This document shows positions 26,869-36,609 of a stretch of DNA of 64,000 nt, piece after piece. Position 1 is the stretch's first letter. Each line of letters begins with the position of its first letter. The notes under the pieces were generated by a model. That model saw only the letters and a program-made list of their open reading frames with translations, made no database searches and was not told the DNA's origin. The stretch covers positions 558,001 through 622,000 of the forward strand of contig NZ_FNJN01000002.1 of NCBI RefSeq assembly GCF_900104345.1, given 5' to 3'. A program made the translations under genes and the position numbers. This DNA comes from Microbacterium testaceum StLB037. GTDB lineage: Bacteria; Actinomycetota; Actinomycetes; Actinomycetales; Microbacteriaceae.

Positions 26869-27915
26869 ATGAGCGAGACGACGACGACGTCGACCGCGAT
26901 TCCGACGCGCGAGCGTCGACGCGAGGTGTCGATGGCCGACGTGGCCGCGGCCGCGGGGGTGTCGGGACAGACCGTCTCGCGCGTCGCCAATGGTCGCACG
27001 AACGTCGACCCCGACACTCGCCAGCGGGTGCTCGACGCGATGTCCACGCTGGGGTACCGCCCGAACAGTGCCGCGCGGGCGCTGCGGTCGGGGCGCTTCC
27101 GCAGCATCGGCGTCATCATGTTCTCGCTGAGCTCGTACGGCAACACGCGCACCCTCGATGCGCTCGCGTCGGTGGCCGCGGCATCCGGATACTCCATCAC
27201 CCTCATCACCGTGCAGTCGGCCTCTCAGTCCGACGTGTCGGGCGCGTTCCTGCGCCTTCACGAGCACGCGGTCGACGGGATCGTCATCCTCATCGAGACG
27301 CATCGACTCGGCGAGAACGAACTCTCTCTGCCGACGGGGCTGCCGGTCGTCGTCGTGGACTCGAGTGCCGACTACCCCTACGCCGTCGTCGACAACGACC
27401 AGGCCCAGGGGGCGCGTCTGGCCACCGAGCACCTCCTCGACCTCGGCCACGAGACCGTGTGGCACCTGTCGGGTCCGCCCGAGTCATTCGCCGCGGAGCG
27501 GCGGCGCGACGCGTGGCGCTCGGCGCTCGAGGACCGCGGATGCCGTGTGCCCGAGGTGCAGATCGGCGACTGGACCGCCGACTCCGGGCACCGGATCGGT
27601 CAGGCGCTCGCCCAGGATCCGGCCGTGACCGCGGTCTTCGCCGCGAACGACCAGATGGCCCTCGGGGTGATCCGCGCGCTGCACGAGGCGGGTCGCGTCG
27701 TGCCCCGCGACGTCAGTGTCGTGGGCTTCGACGACATGCCCGAGGCGGCGAACTTCTGGCCGCCGCTCACCACCGTGCGCCAGCGCTTCGAGCGCGTCGG
27801 CGAAGAGGCGATGAGCGCCCTGATCGCCGACATCGAGGGCGAGGGCGGCGAGCACGCCCGCACCCTCGTTCCGACCTCCCTCGTCGTTCGCGCCAGCTCT
27901 GCGCCGCGCCTCTGA
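26869..27915 (+). CDS. LacI-family regulator of arabinogalactan genes (probable)
   Basis: A 348-residue repressor. HTH MADVAAAAGVSGQTVSRVANG is followed by the sugar-binding domain (IGVIMFSLSSYGNT, SVVGFDDMPEAANFWPPLTT). ATG 26869 follows AAGGGGG by 5 nt. It is divergent from the second importer operon and 250 bp upstream of the GH30 gene. All three units carry TGTTGACGTCAACA-like sites, so it probably represses importer, GH51, GH35, GH30 and itself. It is a close paralogue of the LacI at 9077, whose operators are also related. Confidence 0.87.
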   Translation: MSETTTTSTAIPTRERRREVSMADVAAAAGVSGQTVSRVANGRTNVDPDTRQRVLDAMSTLGYRPNSAARALRSGRFRSIGVIMFSLSSYGNTRTLDALASVAAASGYSITLITVQSASQSDVSGAFLRLHEHAVDGIVILIETHRLGENELSLPTGLPVVVVDSSADYPYAVVDNDQAQGARLATEHLLDLGHETVWHLSGPPESFAAERRRDAWRSALEDRGCRVPEVQIGDWTADSGHRIGQALAQDPAVTAVFAANDQMALGVIRALHEAGRVVPRDVSVVGFDDMPEAANFWPPLTTVRQRFERVGEEAMSALIADIEGEGGEHARTLVPTSLVVRASSAPRL

Positions 27916-27948
27916 GTCGCGCGCGGGCGCGCGCCGCGCGGGCGGCGA

Positions 27949-28026
27949 GCCCGCACCCTCGTGCCGTGCGTCGCAGTCGTCGGTGCCGGCTCCGCGTCGC
28001 GCACCGCCGTCGTTCGCACCGGCTCT
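27949..28026 (+). repeat. Decayed duplicate of the lacI 3' end
   Basis: CCCGCACCCTCGTGCCG (27949-27965) copies the lacI tail at 27857-27873 with one change. GTCGTTCGCACCGGCTCT (28009-28026) copies 27883-27900 with two changes, followed in both by GAGTCGCGCGC. An intermediate, more diverged copy sits at 27976-27993. It is non-coding. Confidence 0.45.
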
Positions 28027-28068
28027 GAGTCGCGCGCCGCGTGAGCGGCGTCACATTCTGGGGAAACG

Positions 28069-28129
28069 TTGCGGCAATCCATAGTGCTCCCTTAGGCTCG
28101 GTGTTGACGTCAACATGTTGACGTCAACA
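28069..28129 (+). promoter_or_regulatory. GH30 promoter with two abutting perfect LacI palindromes
   Basis: TTGCGG (28069-28074) and TAGGCT (28093-28098) are 18 bp apart. Immediately downstream, TGTTGACGTCAACA occurs twice without a gap (28102-28115 and 28116-28129), each a perfect 14-bp palindrome. They cover the expected start point, an ideal position for repression. Confidence 0.8.
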
Positions 28130-28166
28130 TCCCCACCTGAGGTCGCACCGCTGCGGCCGGATCGGA

Positions 28167-31100
28167 ATGACGATGAAGTCAGCTCGACTGTTGTCGATGA
28201 CCTGCGCCGTGGCCCTCGCCGCCGGCGCGATCACCGCCACGGCCGCCGTGGCCCCCGCGCCCGCCGAGGCGGCGACCGCCGCCCCCGTGCGCATCACCCC
28301 CAACCCCGCCACCGCCTCCGAGAAGCCGTTCGAGGGGTGGGGCACGAGCCTCGTCTGGTTCGCCAACGCGACCGGGAACTACCCCGCCGACGTCCGACAG
28401 AAGCTGTTCGACGCCGTGTTCGGCGAAGACGGGCTCAACCTCAACATCGCGCGGTACAACATCGGCGGAGGCAACGCCTCCGACGTGCCGTCGTACCTGC
28501 GCCCCGGCGGAGCGGTCCCCGGCTTCTGGAACCCCGATCTCCCGGCGACGGACGCCAACGGCGCGATCACCTCGAACTACGCCGACCGCGCGCGCTACAA
28601 GGCGGCCTGGAATCCCGACGACCCGAACGCGTACGACTTCTCGAAGGACTCCGCCCAGCGCTGGTGGCTCGACGCCCTCAAGGACAAGGTCACCCACTGG
28701 GAGGCCTTCAGCAACTCCCCGCCCTACTTCCTCACCCAGAGCGGGTACGCCTCCGGAGGCATCAACAACGCTACGAGCGAGCAGCTCGCGCCAGCCGACA
28801 TGGACAAGTTCGCCGGCTACCTCGTGAACGTCGTCGACGAGCTCGAGAAGAAGCACGGCATCACCTTCGACACGATCGACCCGTTCAACGAGCCGAACAC
28901 GAACTACTGGCAGACCCAGATCCCCAACGGCGCGACTTGGCCGACGGGCGGTCGCCAGGAGGGCGCTCACATCGGGCCCCAGGCGCAGGATGCCATGGTC
29001 AAGGCGCTCGCCGCCCGCCTCGCGCAGCCGAGCACCACCACCGACGCCGTCATCTCGGCGATGGATGAGACCAACCCCGGCATCTTTGCCACCAACTGGA
29101 ACGCGTGGTCGGCTCAGTCCAAGAGCCTGGTCGACCAGCTGAACGTCCACACCTACGGCACCGACGGCCGGCAGGTCGTGCGCGACATCGCCAAGGCCGC
29201 GGACAAGCCGCTGTGGATGAGCGAGGTCGAGGGCAACTGGACCGCCCAGAACAAGGGCTTCGTCACCGACGACATCGAGAACGGCATCGGCATGGCCCAG
29301 CACATCGTGGGCGACCTGCGCGAGCTCGAACCCGACGCGTGGGTGTTCTGGCAGCCGGTCGAAGACCTCTACAACATGGAGAAGGTCGAGAAGCTCAACT
29401 GGGGCAGCGTCTTCATCGACTTCGACTGCAACGCCCAGGGGATGTCCGAGCGGCGCCTGAAGGACGGCGACGCCGACCCCTCGTGCCAGGTGCTGACGAA
29501 CGAGAAGTTCAACACGGTGCGCAACTTCACCCACTACATCGCGCCCGGCGACCACCTCATGGCGACCGACAATGCCCAGTCGACCGCGGCGATCGACGAA
29601 GACGGTCAGGGCGCGACGATCGTGCACGTCAACTCCGAGGCCTCGGCCCGCACCGTGCAGATCGACCTGCGCGACTTCGGTACCGTCGCACCCGGGGCGA
29701 CCGTGACCCCGATCGTCACGACCCAGTCGACGGCCGACGCGCCGACGCTCAACGCGCTCGCGAAGGGGCAGCCGGTCGCGGTGGACGCGGCATCCCGAAC
29801 CGCGACGCTCACCATCCCCGCCAAATCCGTCGTGACGTTCGAGATCGACGGTGTGTCGGGAGTGTCCCCCGACGCGGCGGCCTTCCGGGACGGACAGACC
29901 GTTCAGCTCTCCGGCCTGCAGAGCGGACTCGCGCTCGACGGCGCCTCGACGCTCGCCGTGCGCACCGCCGCGACGACCACCGACGCGGCTCGCGCCCAGT
30001 CGTGGACCGTTCGCACGATCGACGGGGCAGGCACGAACCGCCACCGCTTCACGCTTCAGAACGGGTCGGGGAAGTTCCTCGCCTCGAACGGCACCAACAC
30101 CGCCCTGGTGGATGCCGACCCGGCCGCGGCCGCGACGAATCCGGCGTTGCAATGGATGGCCTCGACGACCGACGGCACCTACTACTCCCTGTTGAACGTC
30201 GCGAGCGAACGCGTGCTCGACGTCAACGGGGCGAGCACCACCCCCGGTGCGTCCGTGGGCCTGTGGACCTCCAACGGCGGGGGGAACCAGCAGTGGCGCA
30301 TCGCCGGCACCGCGGTCATCGGCGCCGAGCCGGTCTCGGCGGCGACCGCCGTGGGCGTGAGCCCCACCCTGCCCGGCACCGTCACCCTGCGTTACGCCGG
30401 ACGGACGCTCCGCAGCGCCGCGGTGACCTGGCAGACGGACGGCGTGGACTTCTCGCGCCTGGGCACCGTCCAGGTGCGCGGCACCGGTACCGACCTGTTC
30501 GGGGCGCCCTTCGAGGCGACCGCGACGGTCGAGGTGGGTCCGTACACGGCCACGCGCCCGGCATCCGTCACCGTTCCCGCCGGGAGCGCGCTCGACGTGG
30601 TGAAGAGCCAAGCCGACGGCAGCGTCCAGGCCGAGCTCAGCCCCTCGGGCTCCGGATTCTGGGTGCCCGTGCAGTGGGCCTGGGACGGACTGACCGATGC
30701 GGCGTTCGCCGCGACGGGAACCGTCACCGTCACGGGCGTCGCGACGGGACCGAGTGGGGAGAAGCTCGACGCGCGACTGACGGTCATCGTCACCGCGGCG
30801 TCGGAGCGCAACGTTGCCCCGCAGAGCCAGCCGTCGGCGACCTTCACCGAGAGTTCGCAGTACGGCGTCGCCAACACGATCAACGGCAGCTCCACCGACA
30901 AGGGCTGGTCGAACTGGCGGTCGGGGACGAAGAACGACCAGGACACCCTGAGCTACGTGCTGAAGCAGCGCGAGACGCTGACGCACGTCGCGGTGCAGTT
31001 CTACCGTGACGGCAACACGCTGAGCTGGCCCACGACGATGCGCGTGGACCGTCGGGTCAGCGGCGGCTCGTGGATCGAGGGCGACCTGGTTCCGGTCCCC

Positions 31101-32051
31101 ACGCCCTCGAGCGGTGCGCCCCGGGTCGACGTCCCGGTCGTCGGTGCCGCCGACGAGGTCCGCGTGGTCATGAACGCCCGGTCGCAGACCCACATGATCG
31201 TGTCGGAGGTCGAGATCTTCGCCGCAGCCCCGGCTCCGGCCGGCATCGCCGACCTCGCCCGCTTGACGGTGGGCGATGAGCCGGTCGCAGGGTTCGCCGC
31301 GGACACGCTCGACTACACCGTCAGCTCGACCGGCGCGGCGTGGCCGACGCTGCACGCTCTGGCGGTCGACGAGGACGCGAGCGTCGTCGTGACCCAGCCC
31401 GGCGCCTCCGCGGGCGCCGCCACCGCCCGTGCGGCAGCCGTCGCCGCGGCGGACAACGTCGGGACCGTGCAGGTCACGGCCCCCGACGGCACCTCGCGCA
31501 CCTACTCGGTGACCGTGGATCGCGTCGTCGGCGTGACCTCTGTCGCTCTGACGGGTGAGGCCCGCGTGGGCTCCACCCTGCGGGCGGCCGCCGTGACCGA
31601 CCCGGCCGATGCCGGAACGGCGTTCGTGTGGATGCGCGACGGGGTCGCCATCGACGGCGCCACCGCCGACGGGTACGCGCTGACCGCGGCCGACGAGGGT
31701 CGACAGATCACCGTCCAGGTGACGGCGACGGCGGCCGGCTTCACTGAGGGTCGTGCCGTGTCGTCGGCGGTCGTTCCCACGGCTGCCGTCACGGACCCCG
31801 GCTCCGGCGGTGGCTCGGGCACTCCGGGCGCGGGAGCGGGCTCCGGATCGGGAGGATCGGGTGCCGGAGGCGGCGCCGGGTCACCGGCGGGCTCCGCGAA
31901 CAACGCCGCAGGGTCCTCGACGGCGAACGGTCGCGACCTGGCGACCACCGGTCAGAACACCGAGGGGGTGGCCGGGCTGGCCGTCGGTGCCCTCCTGCTG
32001 CTCCTGCTCGGTGCGGGTGCGGTCGTGCTGCGCCGCCGCTCTCGCGCGTGA
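28167..32051 (+). CDS. Secreted, wall-anchored GH30 enzyme (endo-beta-1,6-galactanase-like)
   Basis: A 1294-residue surface enzyme. Residues 1-36 form a Sec signal peptide (hydrophobic core, APAEAA cleavage region). The GH30 catalytic domain and its side sandwich span about 40-565, with acid/base E242 in DPFNEPNTNYW and probable nucleophile E353 in LWMSEVEGNW. After it come a ricin-type lectin domain (about 570-715, with LLNVASERVLDVNGAS and NQQWRI), Ig-like Big_4-type segments (720-875), an F5/8C-like discoidin domain (880-1020), a cadherin-like segment (1026-1115), an Ig-like repeat (1120-1205), and a Gly/Ser linker. The tail is LATTG (1258-1262), a membrane helix and RRRSRA, a class-E sortase signal. 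The catalytic domain resembles beta-1,6-galactanases; specificity is inferred. It is preceded by two LacI operators. Confidence 0.88.
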   Translation: MTMKSARLLSMTCAVALAAGAITATAAVAPAPAEAATAAPVRITPNPATASEKPFEGWGTSLVWFANATGNYPADVRQKLFDAVFGEDGLNLNIARYNIGGGNASDVPSYLRPGGAVPGFWNPDLPATDANGAITSNYADRARYKAAWNPDDPNAYDFSKDSAQRWWLDALKDKVTHWEAFSNSPPYFLTQSGYASGGINNATSEQLAPADMDKFAGYLVNVVDELEKKHGITFDTIDPFNEPNTNYWQTQIPNGATWPTGGRQEGAHIGPQAQDAMVKALAARLAQPSTTTDAVISAMDETNPGIFATNWNAWSAQSKSLVDQLNVHTYGTDGRQVVRDIAKAADKPLWMSEVEGNWTAQNKGFVTDDIENGIGMAQHIVGDLRELEPDAWVFWQPVEDLYNMEKVEKLNWGSVFIDFDCNAQGMSERRLKDGDADPSCQVLTNEKFNTVRNFTHYIAPGDHLMATDNAQSTAAIDEDGQGATIVHVNSEASARTVQIDLRDFGTVAPGATVTPIVTTQSTADAPTLNALAKGQPVAVDAASRTATLTIPAKSVVTFEIDGVSGVSPDAAAFRDGQTVQLSGLQSGLALDGASTLAVRTAATTTDAARAQSWTVRTIDGAGTNRHRFTLQNGSGKFLASNGTNTALVDADPAAAATNPALQWMASTTDGTYYSLLNVASERVLDVNGASTTPGASVGLWTSNGGGNQQWRIAGTAVIGAEPVSAATAVGVSPTLPGTVTLRYAGRTLRSAAVTWQTDGVDFSRLGTVQVRGTGTDLFGAPFEATATVEVGPYTATRPASVTVPAGSALDVVKSQADGSVQAELSPSGSGFWVPVQWAWDGLTDAAFAATGTVTVTGVATGPSGEKLDARLTVIVTAASERNVAPQSQPSATFTESSQYGVANTINGSSTDKGWSNWRSGTKNDQDTLSYVLKQRETLTHVAVQFYRDGNTLSWPTTMRVDRRVSGGSWIEGDLVPVPTPSSGAPRVDVPVVGAADEVRVVMNARSQTHMIVSEVEIFAAAPAPAGIADLARLTVGDEPVAGFAADTLDYTVSSTGAAWPTLHALAVDEDASVVVTQPGASAGAATARAAAVAAADNVGTVQVTAPDGTSRTYSVTVDRVVGVTSVALTGEARVGSTLRAAAVTDPADAGTAFVWMRDGVAIDGATADGYALTAADEGRQITVQVTATAAGFTEGRAVSSAVVPTAAVTDPGSGGGSGTPGAGAGSGSGGSGAGGGAGSPAGSANNAAGSSTANGRDLATTGQNTEGVAGLAVGALLLLLLGAGAVVLRRRSRA

Positions 32052-32061
32052 CCCTCTGAAC

Positions 32062-32107
32062 CCGAAGGCCGTGACGGCCGCCTCCCCGCGACCGTCACGG
32101 CCTTCGG
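32062..32107 (+). terminator. Hairpin terminator after GH30 gene
   Basis: A perfect 16-bp stem (CCGAAGGCCGTGACGG, 32062-32077; complement 32092-32107) with a 14-nt loop, starting 10 nt past the stop. No T-tract is present. Confidence 0.75.
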
Positions 32108-32230
32108 CATTCCCGGGTGGCGGGGTGGCGGCATCCCTCCCCCTCGGCGCACATCCGTGCAACCCCGACCTTCTTGACCCGCGGGCGAGAGAAGATTGAC
32201 CGTCCGCAACGATCCCCACTGAGGAGACCC

Positions 32231-33277
32231 ATGCACGTCAACGCCTACGCGGCGTCGTCCGCGACCTCACCCCTCGAACCCACGACCATCGAGCGCCGCG
32301 ACGTCGGCCCGAAGGACGTCCTGATCGACATCGCCTACGCCGGCATCTGCCACTCCGACATCCACACCATCCGCGGCGAGTGGGGCGACGTGCCCTACCC
32401 CCTGACCGTCGGCCACGAGATCGTCGGTACGGTCGCCGAGGTCGGTTCCGAGGTCACCAGCCACAAGGTCGGCGACCGCGTCGGCGTCGGCTGCATGGTC
32501 AACTCGTGCCGCGAGTGCGAGAACTGCCTCGCGGGCGAGGAGCAGTACTGCGAGAAGGGCAACATCGGCACGTACGGCGCCAAGGACGTCGACGGCACGA
32601 TCACCCAGGGCGGCTACAGCGAGAAGATTGTCGTCGACGAGCACTTCGTGCTGCGCGTTCCCGAGTCGATCCCCTACGAGAAGGCCGCGCCGCTGCTGTG
32701 CGCCGGCATCACGACGTACTCGCCGTTGAGCCACTGGAACGCCGGCCCCGGCAAGAAGGTCGCCGTCGTCGGCCTCGGAGGACTCGGCCACATGGCCGTC
32801 AAGATCGCCCACGCCATGGGCGCCGAGGTCACCGTGCTCTCGCAGACGCTCAGCAAGAAGGACGACGGCCTGAAGATGGGCGCCGACCACTACTACGCGA
32901 CGAAGGATGACGAGACCCTCGAGAAGCTCAAGAAGAACTTCGACCTCATCATCAACACCGTCAGCGCTCCGCTCGACCTCAAGCAGTACCTGGGCCTTCT
33001 CGCCCTGAACGGCACGATGGTCAACGTCGGCGCCCCGCCGGAGCCCCTGCCCATCCAGGTCTTCACTCTGTTCACCAACCGTCGTTCCTTCGCGGGTTCG
33101 TCGATCGGCGGCATTCGCGAGACCCAGGAGATGCTCGACTTCTGCGCCGAGAACGGCATCGCGCCCGAGACCGAGCTCATCTCGGCCGACCAGATCAACG
33201 AGGCCTACGAGCGCGTGCTGAAGAGCGACGTGCGCTACCGCTTCGTGATCGACGCGAAGACCTTCGCCCCCGCCTGA
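32231..33277 (+). CDS. Zinc-dependent NAD(P) alcohol dehydrogenase (CAD/YahK type)
   Basis: A 348-residue medium-chain dehydrogenase. Catalytic zinc ligands lie in GICHSDIH and GHEIVG, and structural zinc cysteines in [18 protein letters not shown]. The Rossmann motif [13 protein letters not shown] is present. The sequence is of the cinnamyl-alcohol-dehydrogenase-like group that reduces broad aldehydes with NADPH. ATG 32231 is preceded by GAGGAG. Monocistronic, with hairpins following. In this context aromatic aldehydes such as coniferyl aldehyde or vanillin are possible substrates, but nothing in the sequence decides that. Confidence 0.9.
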   Translation: MHVNAYAASSATSPLEPTTIERRDVGPKDVLIDIAYAGICHSDIHTIRGEWGDVPYPLTVGHEIVGTVAEVGSEVTSHKVGDRVGVGCMVNSCRECENCLAGEEQYCEKGNIGTYGAKDVDGTITQGGYSEKIVVDEHFVLRVPESIPYEKAAPLLCAGITTYSPLSHWNAGPGKKVAVVGLGGLGHMAVKIAHAMGAEVTVLSQTLSKKDDGLKMGADHYYATKDDETLEKLKKNFDLIINTVSAPLDLKQYLGLLALNGTMVNVGAPPEPLPIQVFTLFTNRRSFAGSSIGGIRETQEMLDFCAENGIAPETELISADQINEAYERVLKSDVRYRFVIDAKTFAPA

Positions 33278-33302
33278 TCCCGGCTTCGGCCCCGGATGCC
33301 AC

Positions 33303-33332
33303 GGCCCCGACGTTCCACGGAGCGTCGGGGCC
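33303..33332 (+). terminator. Hairpin after alcohol dehydrogenase
   Basis: GGCCCCGACG (33303-33312) pairs exactly with CGTCGGGGCC (33323-33332). A second, related hairpin (CCCCGACGTTCC, about 33357-33384) follows. Both share the word CCCCGACGTTCC. Confidence 0.6.
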
Positions 33333-33417
33333 GCGGCGTTCCCGGCTCTCCTCCCGCCCCGACGTTCCGCCGAGCGTTCGGGGTCGCCACATCCTCCGCC
33401 CTTCCCCCTCCCCTGCC

Positions 33418-33486
33418 CCGATAAACGCTATTCCTCCGCGTAAACGCGGTGTCGCAGCGTGTCTCGTGAGGAACCGCGTTTATCGG
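33418..33486. repeat. Inverted repeat, CCGATAAACGC family
   Basis: CCGATAAACGCTATTCCTC (33418-33436) pairs with GAGGAACCGCGTTTATCGG (33468-33486) at 17 of 19 positions. A third related word, CGCGTAAACGCGG, lies inside. It is in the 369-bp convergent gap 33278-33646, which otherwise holds the two hairpins at its left end and no gene. Confidence 0.6.
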
Positions 33487-33646
33487 CATGGGTGGGGCCG
33501 TGGCCACCGCCGCGGCGCCCCGCACCGCCGCGGCGCCTCCGCTTCGCCGCGGCGCCCCGCTCTGCCGGACCCGTGCGCTGCGCAAACCCCGGACACGCGA
33601 AAGCGGCGCCGCCCCGAGGGACGACGCCGCTGACGAACCGTGCGGA

Positions 33647-35293
33647 TCAGGCCTGGCCGAGCGCCGCCGAGACGACCGCCCGCGCCTCTTCCTGCACCTC
33701 GCGCAGGTGGTCCTCGCCGCGGAGCGACTCGGCGTACAGCTTGTAGACGTCCTCCGTGCCCGAGGGGCGTGCGGCGAACCACGCCGACTCCGTCTGCACC
33801 TTCAGCCCGCCGATCGCGGCGCCGTTGCCCGGCGCGTGCGAGAGCTTCGCGGTGATGGACTCACCGGCGAGCTCGGTAGCCGACACGGCATCCGGAGACA
33901 GCTTCGACAGCGCCGACTTCTGCGCGGGCGACGCGGGCGCATCGACCCGCTGGTACGCGGACGATCCGAACTGCTGCTCGAGCTCGGCGTAGCGCTGCGA
34001 GGGGGTCTTGCCGGTGACGGCGAGGATCTCGGCGGCCAGCAGGCAGAGCAGGATGCCGTCCTTGTCGGTCGTCCACACCGTGCCGTCCTTGCGCAGGAAC
34101 GACGCACCCGCCGACTCCTCGCCGCCGAACGCGACGGAGCCGTCGAGCAGGCCGGGGACGAACCACTTGAACCCGACGGGCACTTCGAGCAGCGTCTTGC
34201 CGAGGGCGTCGGCCACGCGGTCGATGATCATCGACGACACGAGCGTCTTGCCCACGGCGGCGTCGGCCGGCCAGTTCGGGCGGTGCGAGAACAGGTAGTC
34301 GATGGCGACCGCGAGGTAGTGGTTCGGGTTCATCAGGCCCGCGTCGGGGGTGACGATGCCGTGGCGGTCGGCATCGGCGTCGTTGCCGGTGAGGATGTCG
34401 TACTCGTCGCGCGCGGCGACGAGCGACGCCATGGCCGAGGGCGAGGAGGGGTCCATGCGGATCTTCTCGTCCCAGTCGAGCGTCATGAACTTCCACGTCG
34501 GGTCGACCTCGGGGTTCACGACGGTGAGGTCGAGGCCGTAGACCTCGGCGATGAGCGCCCAGTACTCCACCGATGCCCCGCCCAACGGGTCGGCGCCGAT
34601 GCGGACGCCGGCGCTCTTGATGGCGTCGACGTCGATGATGGATGCCAGATCCCTGACGTACGCGTCGCGGAAGTCGTACTGGCCCAGGCCGTCGAGGTCG
34701 ATGTCGGCGTGCCGCGTGCGATGCACGCCCTCGAGCTCCGCGGCGATGAGCTCGTTCGCGCGGTCGGCGATCCAGCCCGTCGCGTCGGTGTCGGCGGGTC
34801 CGCCGTGCGGGGGGTTGTACTTGAAGCCGCCGTCGCGCGGCGGGTTGTGCGAGGGCGTGACGACGATCCCGTCGGCGCGGCCGGGGTCGGAGGCCGCGAG
34901 GTCGCGGTTGTACGTGAGGATCGCGTGGCTGAGCGCGGGGGTCGGCACCCACGCGTCGCGGGAGTCGACGCGCACGTCGACGCCGTTGGCGACCAGCACC
35001 TCGATCGCGCTGCGTTCGGCCGGCAGCGACAGCCCGTGGGTGTCGCGACCGAGGAACAGCGGACCGGTGATCCCCTGCGCTGCGCGGTAGTCGACGATCG
35101 CCTGGGTCGTGGCGAGGATGTGGTCTTCGTTGAAGCTGGTGCTCAGCGACGAACCGCGGTGACCGCTGGTGCCGAAGGCGACGCGCTGCTCGGGCACCGC
35201 GGCATCCGGCTTGCGGTCGTAATACGCCGCGATCAGTTCGTCGATGTCGATGAGATCGGATGCCTCTGCGGGCTGCCCTGCGCGACTGCTCAT
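33647..35293 (-). CDS. pgm: Phosphoglucomutase (alpha-D-glucose-specific)
   Basis: A 548-residue phosphohexomutase interconverting glucose-1-phosphate and glucose-6-phosphate. The phosphoserine loop VVTPSHNPP, the magnesium loop [10 protein letters not shown], the sugar-specificity loop [10 protein letters not shown] and the phosphate-binding loop [10 protein letters not shown] are all intact and in order. The length matches the bacterial Pgm subfamily. It completes the Leloir route begun by galK/galT, although it lies 26 kb away and has its own promoter. It runs convergently with the alcohol dehydrogenase and divergently from pheA. Confidence 0.95.
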   Translation of the reverse strand: MSSRAGQPAEASDLIDIDELIAAYYDRKPDAAVPEQRVAFGTSGHRGSSLSTSFNEDHILATTQAIVDYRAAQGITGPLFLGRDTHGLSLPAERSAIEVLVANGVDVRVDSRDAWVPTPALSHAILTYNRDLAASDPGRADGIVVTPSHNPPRDGGFKYNPPHGGPADTDATGWIADRANELIAAELEGVHRTRHADIDLDGLGQYDFRDAYVRDLASIIDVDAIKSAGVRIGADPLGGASVEYWALIAEVYGLDLTVVNPEVDPTWKFMTLDWDEKIRMDPSSPSAMASLVAARDEYDILTGNDADADRHGIVTPDAGLMNPNHYLAVAIDYLFSHRPNWPADAAVGKTLVSSMIIDRVADALGKTLLEVPVGFKWFVPGLLDGSVAFGGEESAGASFLRKDGTVWTTDKDGILLCLLAAEILAVTGKTPSQRYAELEQQFGSSAYQRVDAPASPAQKSALSKLSPDAVSATELAGESITAKLSHAPGNGAAIGGLKVQTESAWFAARPSGTEDVYKLYAESLRGEDHLREVQEEARAVVSAALGQA

Positions 35294-35445
35294 GCGCCCA
35301 GTCTGCCCGCTCCCTCCGACATGCGCACACGCTGTGACGCATTCTGAGAGAATCCGTGGTCGCGTCGCGGGCGGTCGCCGGTCGATGCGGTCCGCAACGG
35401 TGGCGCGGGCCCGCTGTCGCGGCATCCGGAATCTTCCCCCAGGTC

Positions 35446-35458
35446 TAGGCTGGACGCC
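35446..35458 (+). promoter_or_regulatory. -10 box TAGGCT for leaderless pheA
   Basis: TAGGCT (35446-35451) is followed by 7 nt and the GTG start of pheA, with no Shine-Dalgarno between. Confidence 0.55.
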
Positions 35459-36421
35459 GTGCTGCCCGACACAGAGACCGTGCCCGCCCGCCGTACCTAT
35501 AGCTACCTGGGCCCGGCCGGCACGTTCACCGAGGCGGCCTTGGCGCAGGTGCCTGAGGCGCGCGATCAGATCTGGCGTCCCGTGCGCAATGTCGGCGAAG
35601 CGCTCGCCGACGTCGTCGAGGGGCGGTCGGATGCCGCGATGATCGCCATCGAGAACTCCGTCGACGGCGGCGTCTCGACCGCGCAGGATGCCCTGGCGAC
35701 CGTGCCGGGCCTGCGCATCGTGGGCGAATACCTCGTGCCGGTGAACTTCGTGCTCGTCGGTCGCCCCGGAGCCACCCTCGCCGACGTCTCGCTCGTCGCC
35801 GCCCACCCGGTCGCCTACGGGCAGTGCCTTGGATGGCTCAGCAAGAACCTCCCCGCCCACGCGCACCTCCCCGCCGAGAGCAACGTCGCGAGCGCGCTGG
35901 GCGTGCTCGACGGGACGAGTGCGGCGGATGCCGCGGTGGCGGCCCCCGGCATCGTCGCCCACCACGACGTCTCGGTGCTGGCCGAGAACATCGGCGACAA
36001 CCCCAACGCGGTGACGCGTTTCGTTCTCGTCAGCCGCACGGTCGCTCCGGCTCCGCCCACCGGTGCCGACAAGACCTCGCTCATCGTCGAGCTGCCCGAG
36101 GACCACCCGGGTGCCCTGCTCGAACTACTCGAGCAGTTCGCCACGCGCGGGATCAACCTGAGCCTGTTGGCATCCCGCCCCATCGGCGACGCCCTCGGCC
36201 GGTACCGCTTCGTGATCGACGCCGACGGTCACGTGCTCGACGAGCGCATGGCCGACGCCCTGCTGGGGCTCCGCCGGTTCAGCCCGAAGGTCATCTTCTT
36301 GGGGTCGTACGCCCGCGCCGATCGCGCGATCGTGCGCTACCCGCAGCGCTACAGTGACGACGTGTTCGTCGAGGCGCGCGACTGGCTGCGCGGCCTGCTG
36401 AGTGGTGAGCCCGAGGCCTGA
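35459..36421 (+). CDS. pheA: Prephenate dehydratase
   Basis: A 320-residue monofunctional prephenate dehydratase making phenylpyruvate for phenylalanine synthesis. It begins with [15 protein letters not shown], has the catalytic TRF motif in [10 protein letters not shown], and a C-terminal ACT regulatory domain ([19 protein letters not shown], then [11 protein letters not shown]) that senses phenylalanine. The GTG start is at leaderless spacing from TAGGCT. The 3' flank is a repeat-bearing gap. Confidence 0.95.
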   Translation: MLPDTETVPARRTYSYLGPAGTFTEAALAQVPEARDQIWRPVRNVGEALADVVEGRSDAAMIAIENSVDGGVSTAQDALATVPGLRIVGEYLVPVNFVLVGRPGATLADVSLVAAHPVAYGQCLGWLSKNLPAHAHLPAESNVASALGVLDGTSAADAAVAAPGIVAHHDVSVLAENIGDNPNAVTRFVLVSRTVAPAPPTGADKTSLIVELPEDHPGALLELLEQFATRGINLSLLASRPIGDALGRYRFVIDADGHVLDERMADALLGLRRFSPKVIFLGSYARADRAIVRYPQRYSDDVFVEARDWLRGLLSGEPEA

Positions 36422-36432
36422 CCCGTCGCCAG

Positions 36433-36582
36433 GCCCCTGTGTTCGTCGACGGGCCTAGAGCCCGCGTCGGTGACCGGGGGCCCCGAGAGGCCTCGCCGCC
36501 CCGCGCGCCCTAGGTCCCCGAGCTCGTCGACGGGACCAAGACCCGCGTCGGTGACCGGCGAACTCGACAGGCTCAGCCGCAC
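36433..36582. repeat. REP-like palindromes and 79-bp-spaced direct repeat
   Basis: CGTCGACGGG-centred units recur: GGCCCCTGTGTTCGTCGACG (from 36434) and GGTCCCCGAGCTCGTCGACG (from 36513). Each unit is followed by CCCGCGTCGGTGACCGG. An inverted unit, GAACTCGACAGGCTCAG, ends near 36576. They resemble the dispersed GGTCCCTGAGCCTGTCGA-type palindromes that I know from actinobacterial intergenic DNA. Confidence 0.55.
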
Positions 36583-36609
36583 CGACAGCCGCGGCGACGC
36601 CGCCGAGCG

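Noticed and set aside
28179-31355. A 1058-codon open frame on the minus strand across the GH30 gene
   Set aside because: It mirrors the codon pattern of the real gene (GC-rich third positions leave the antisense frame open), its translation is Arg/Gly/Val-rich without any recognisable domain, and the GH30 frame has a signal peptide and catalytic motifs.
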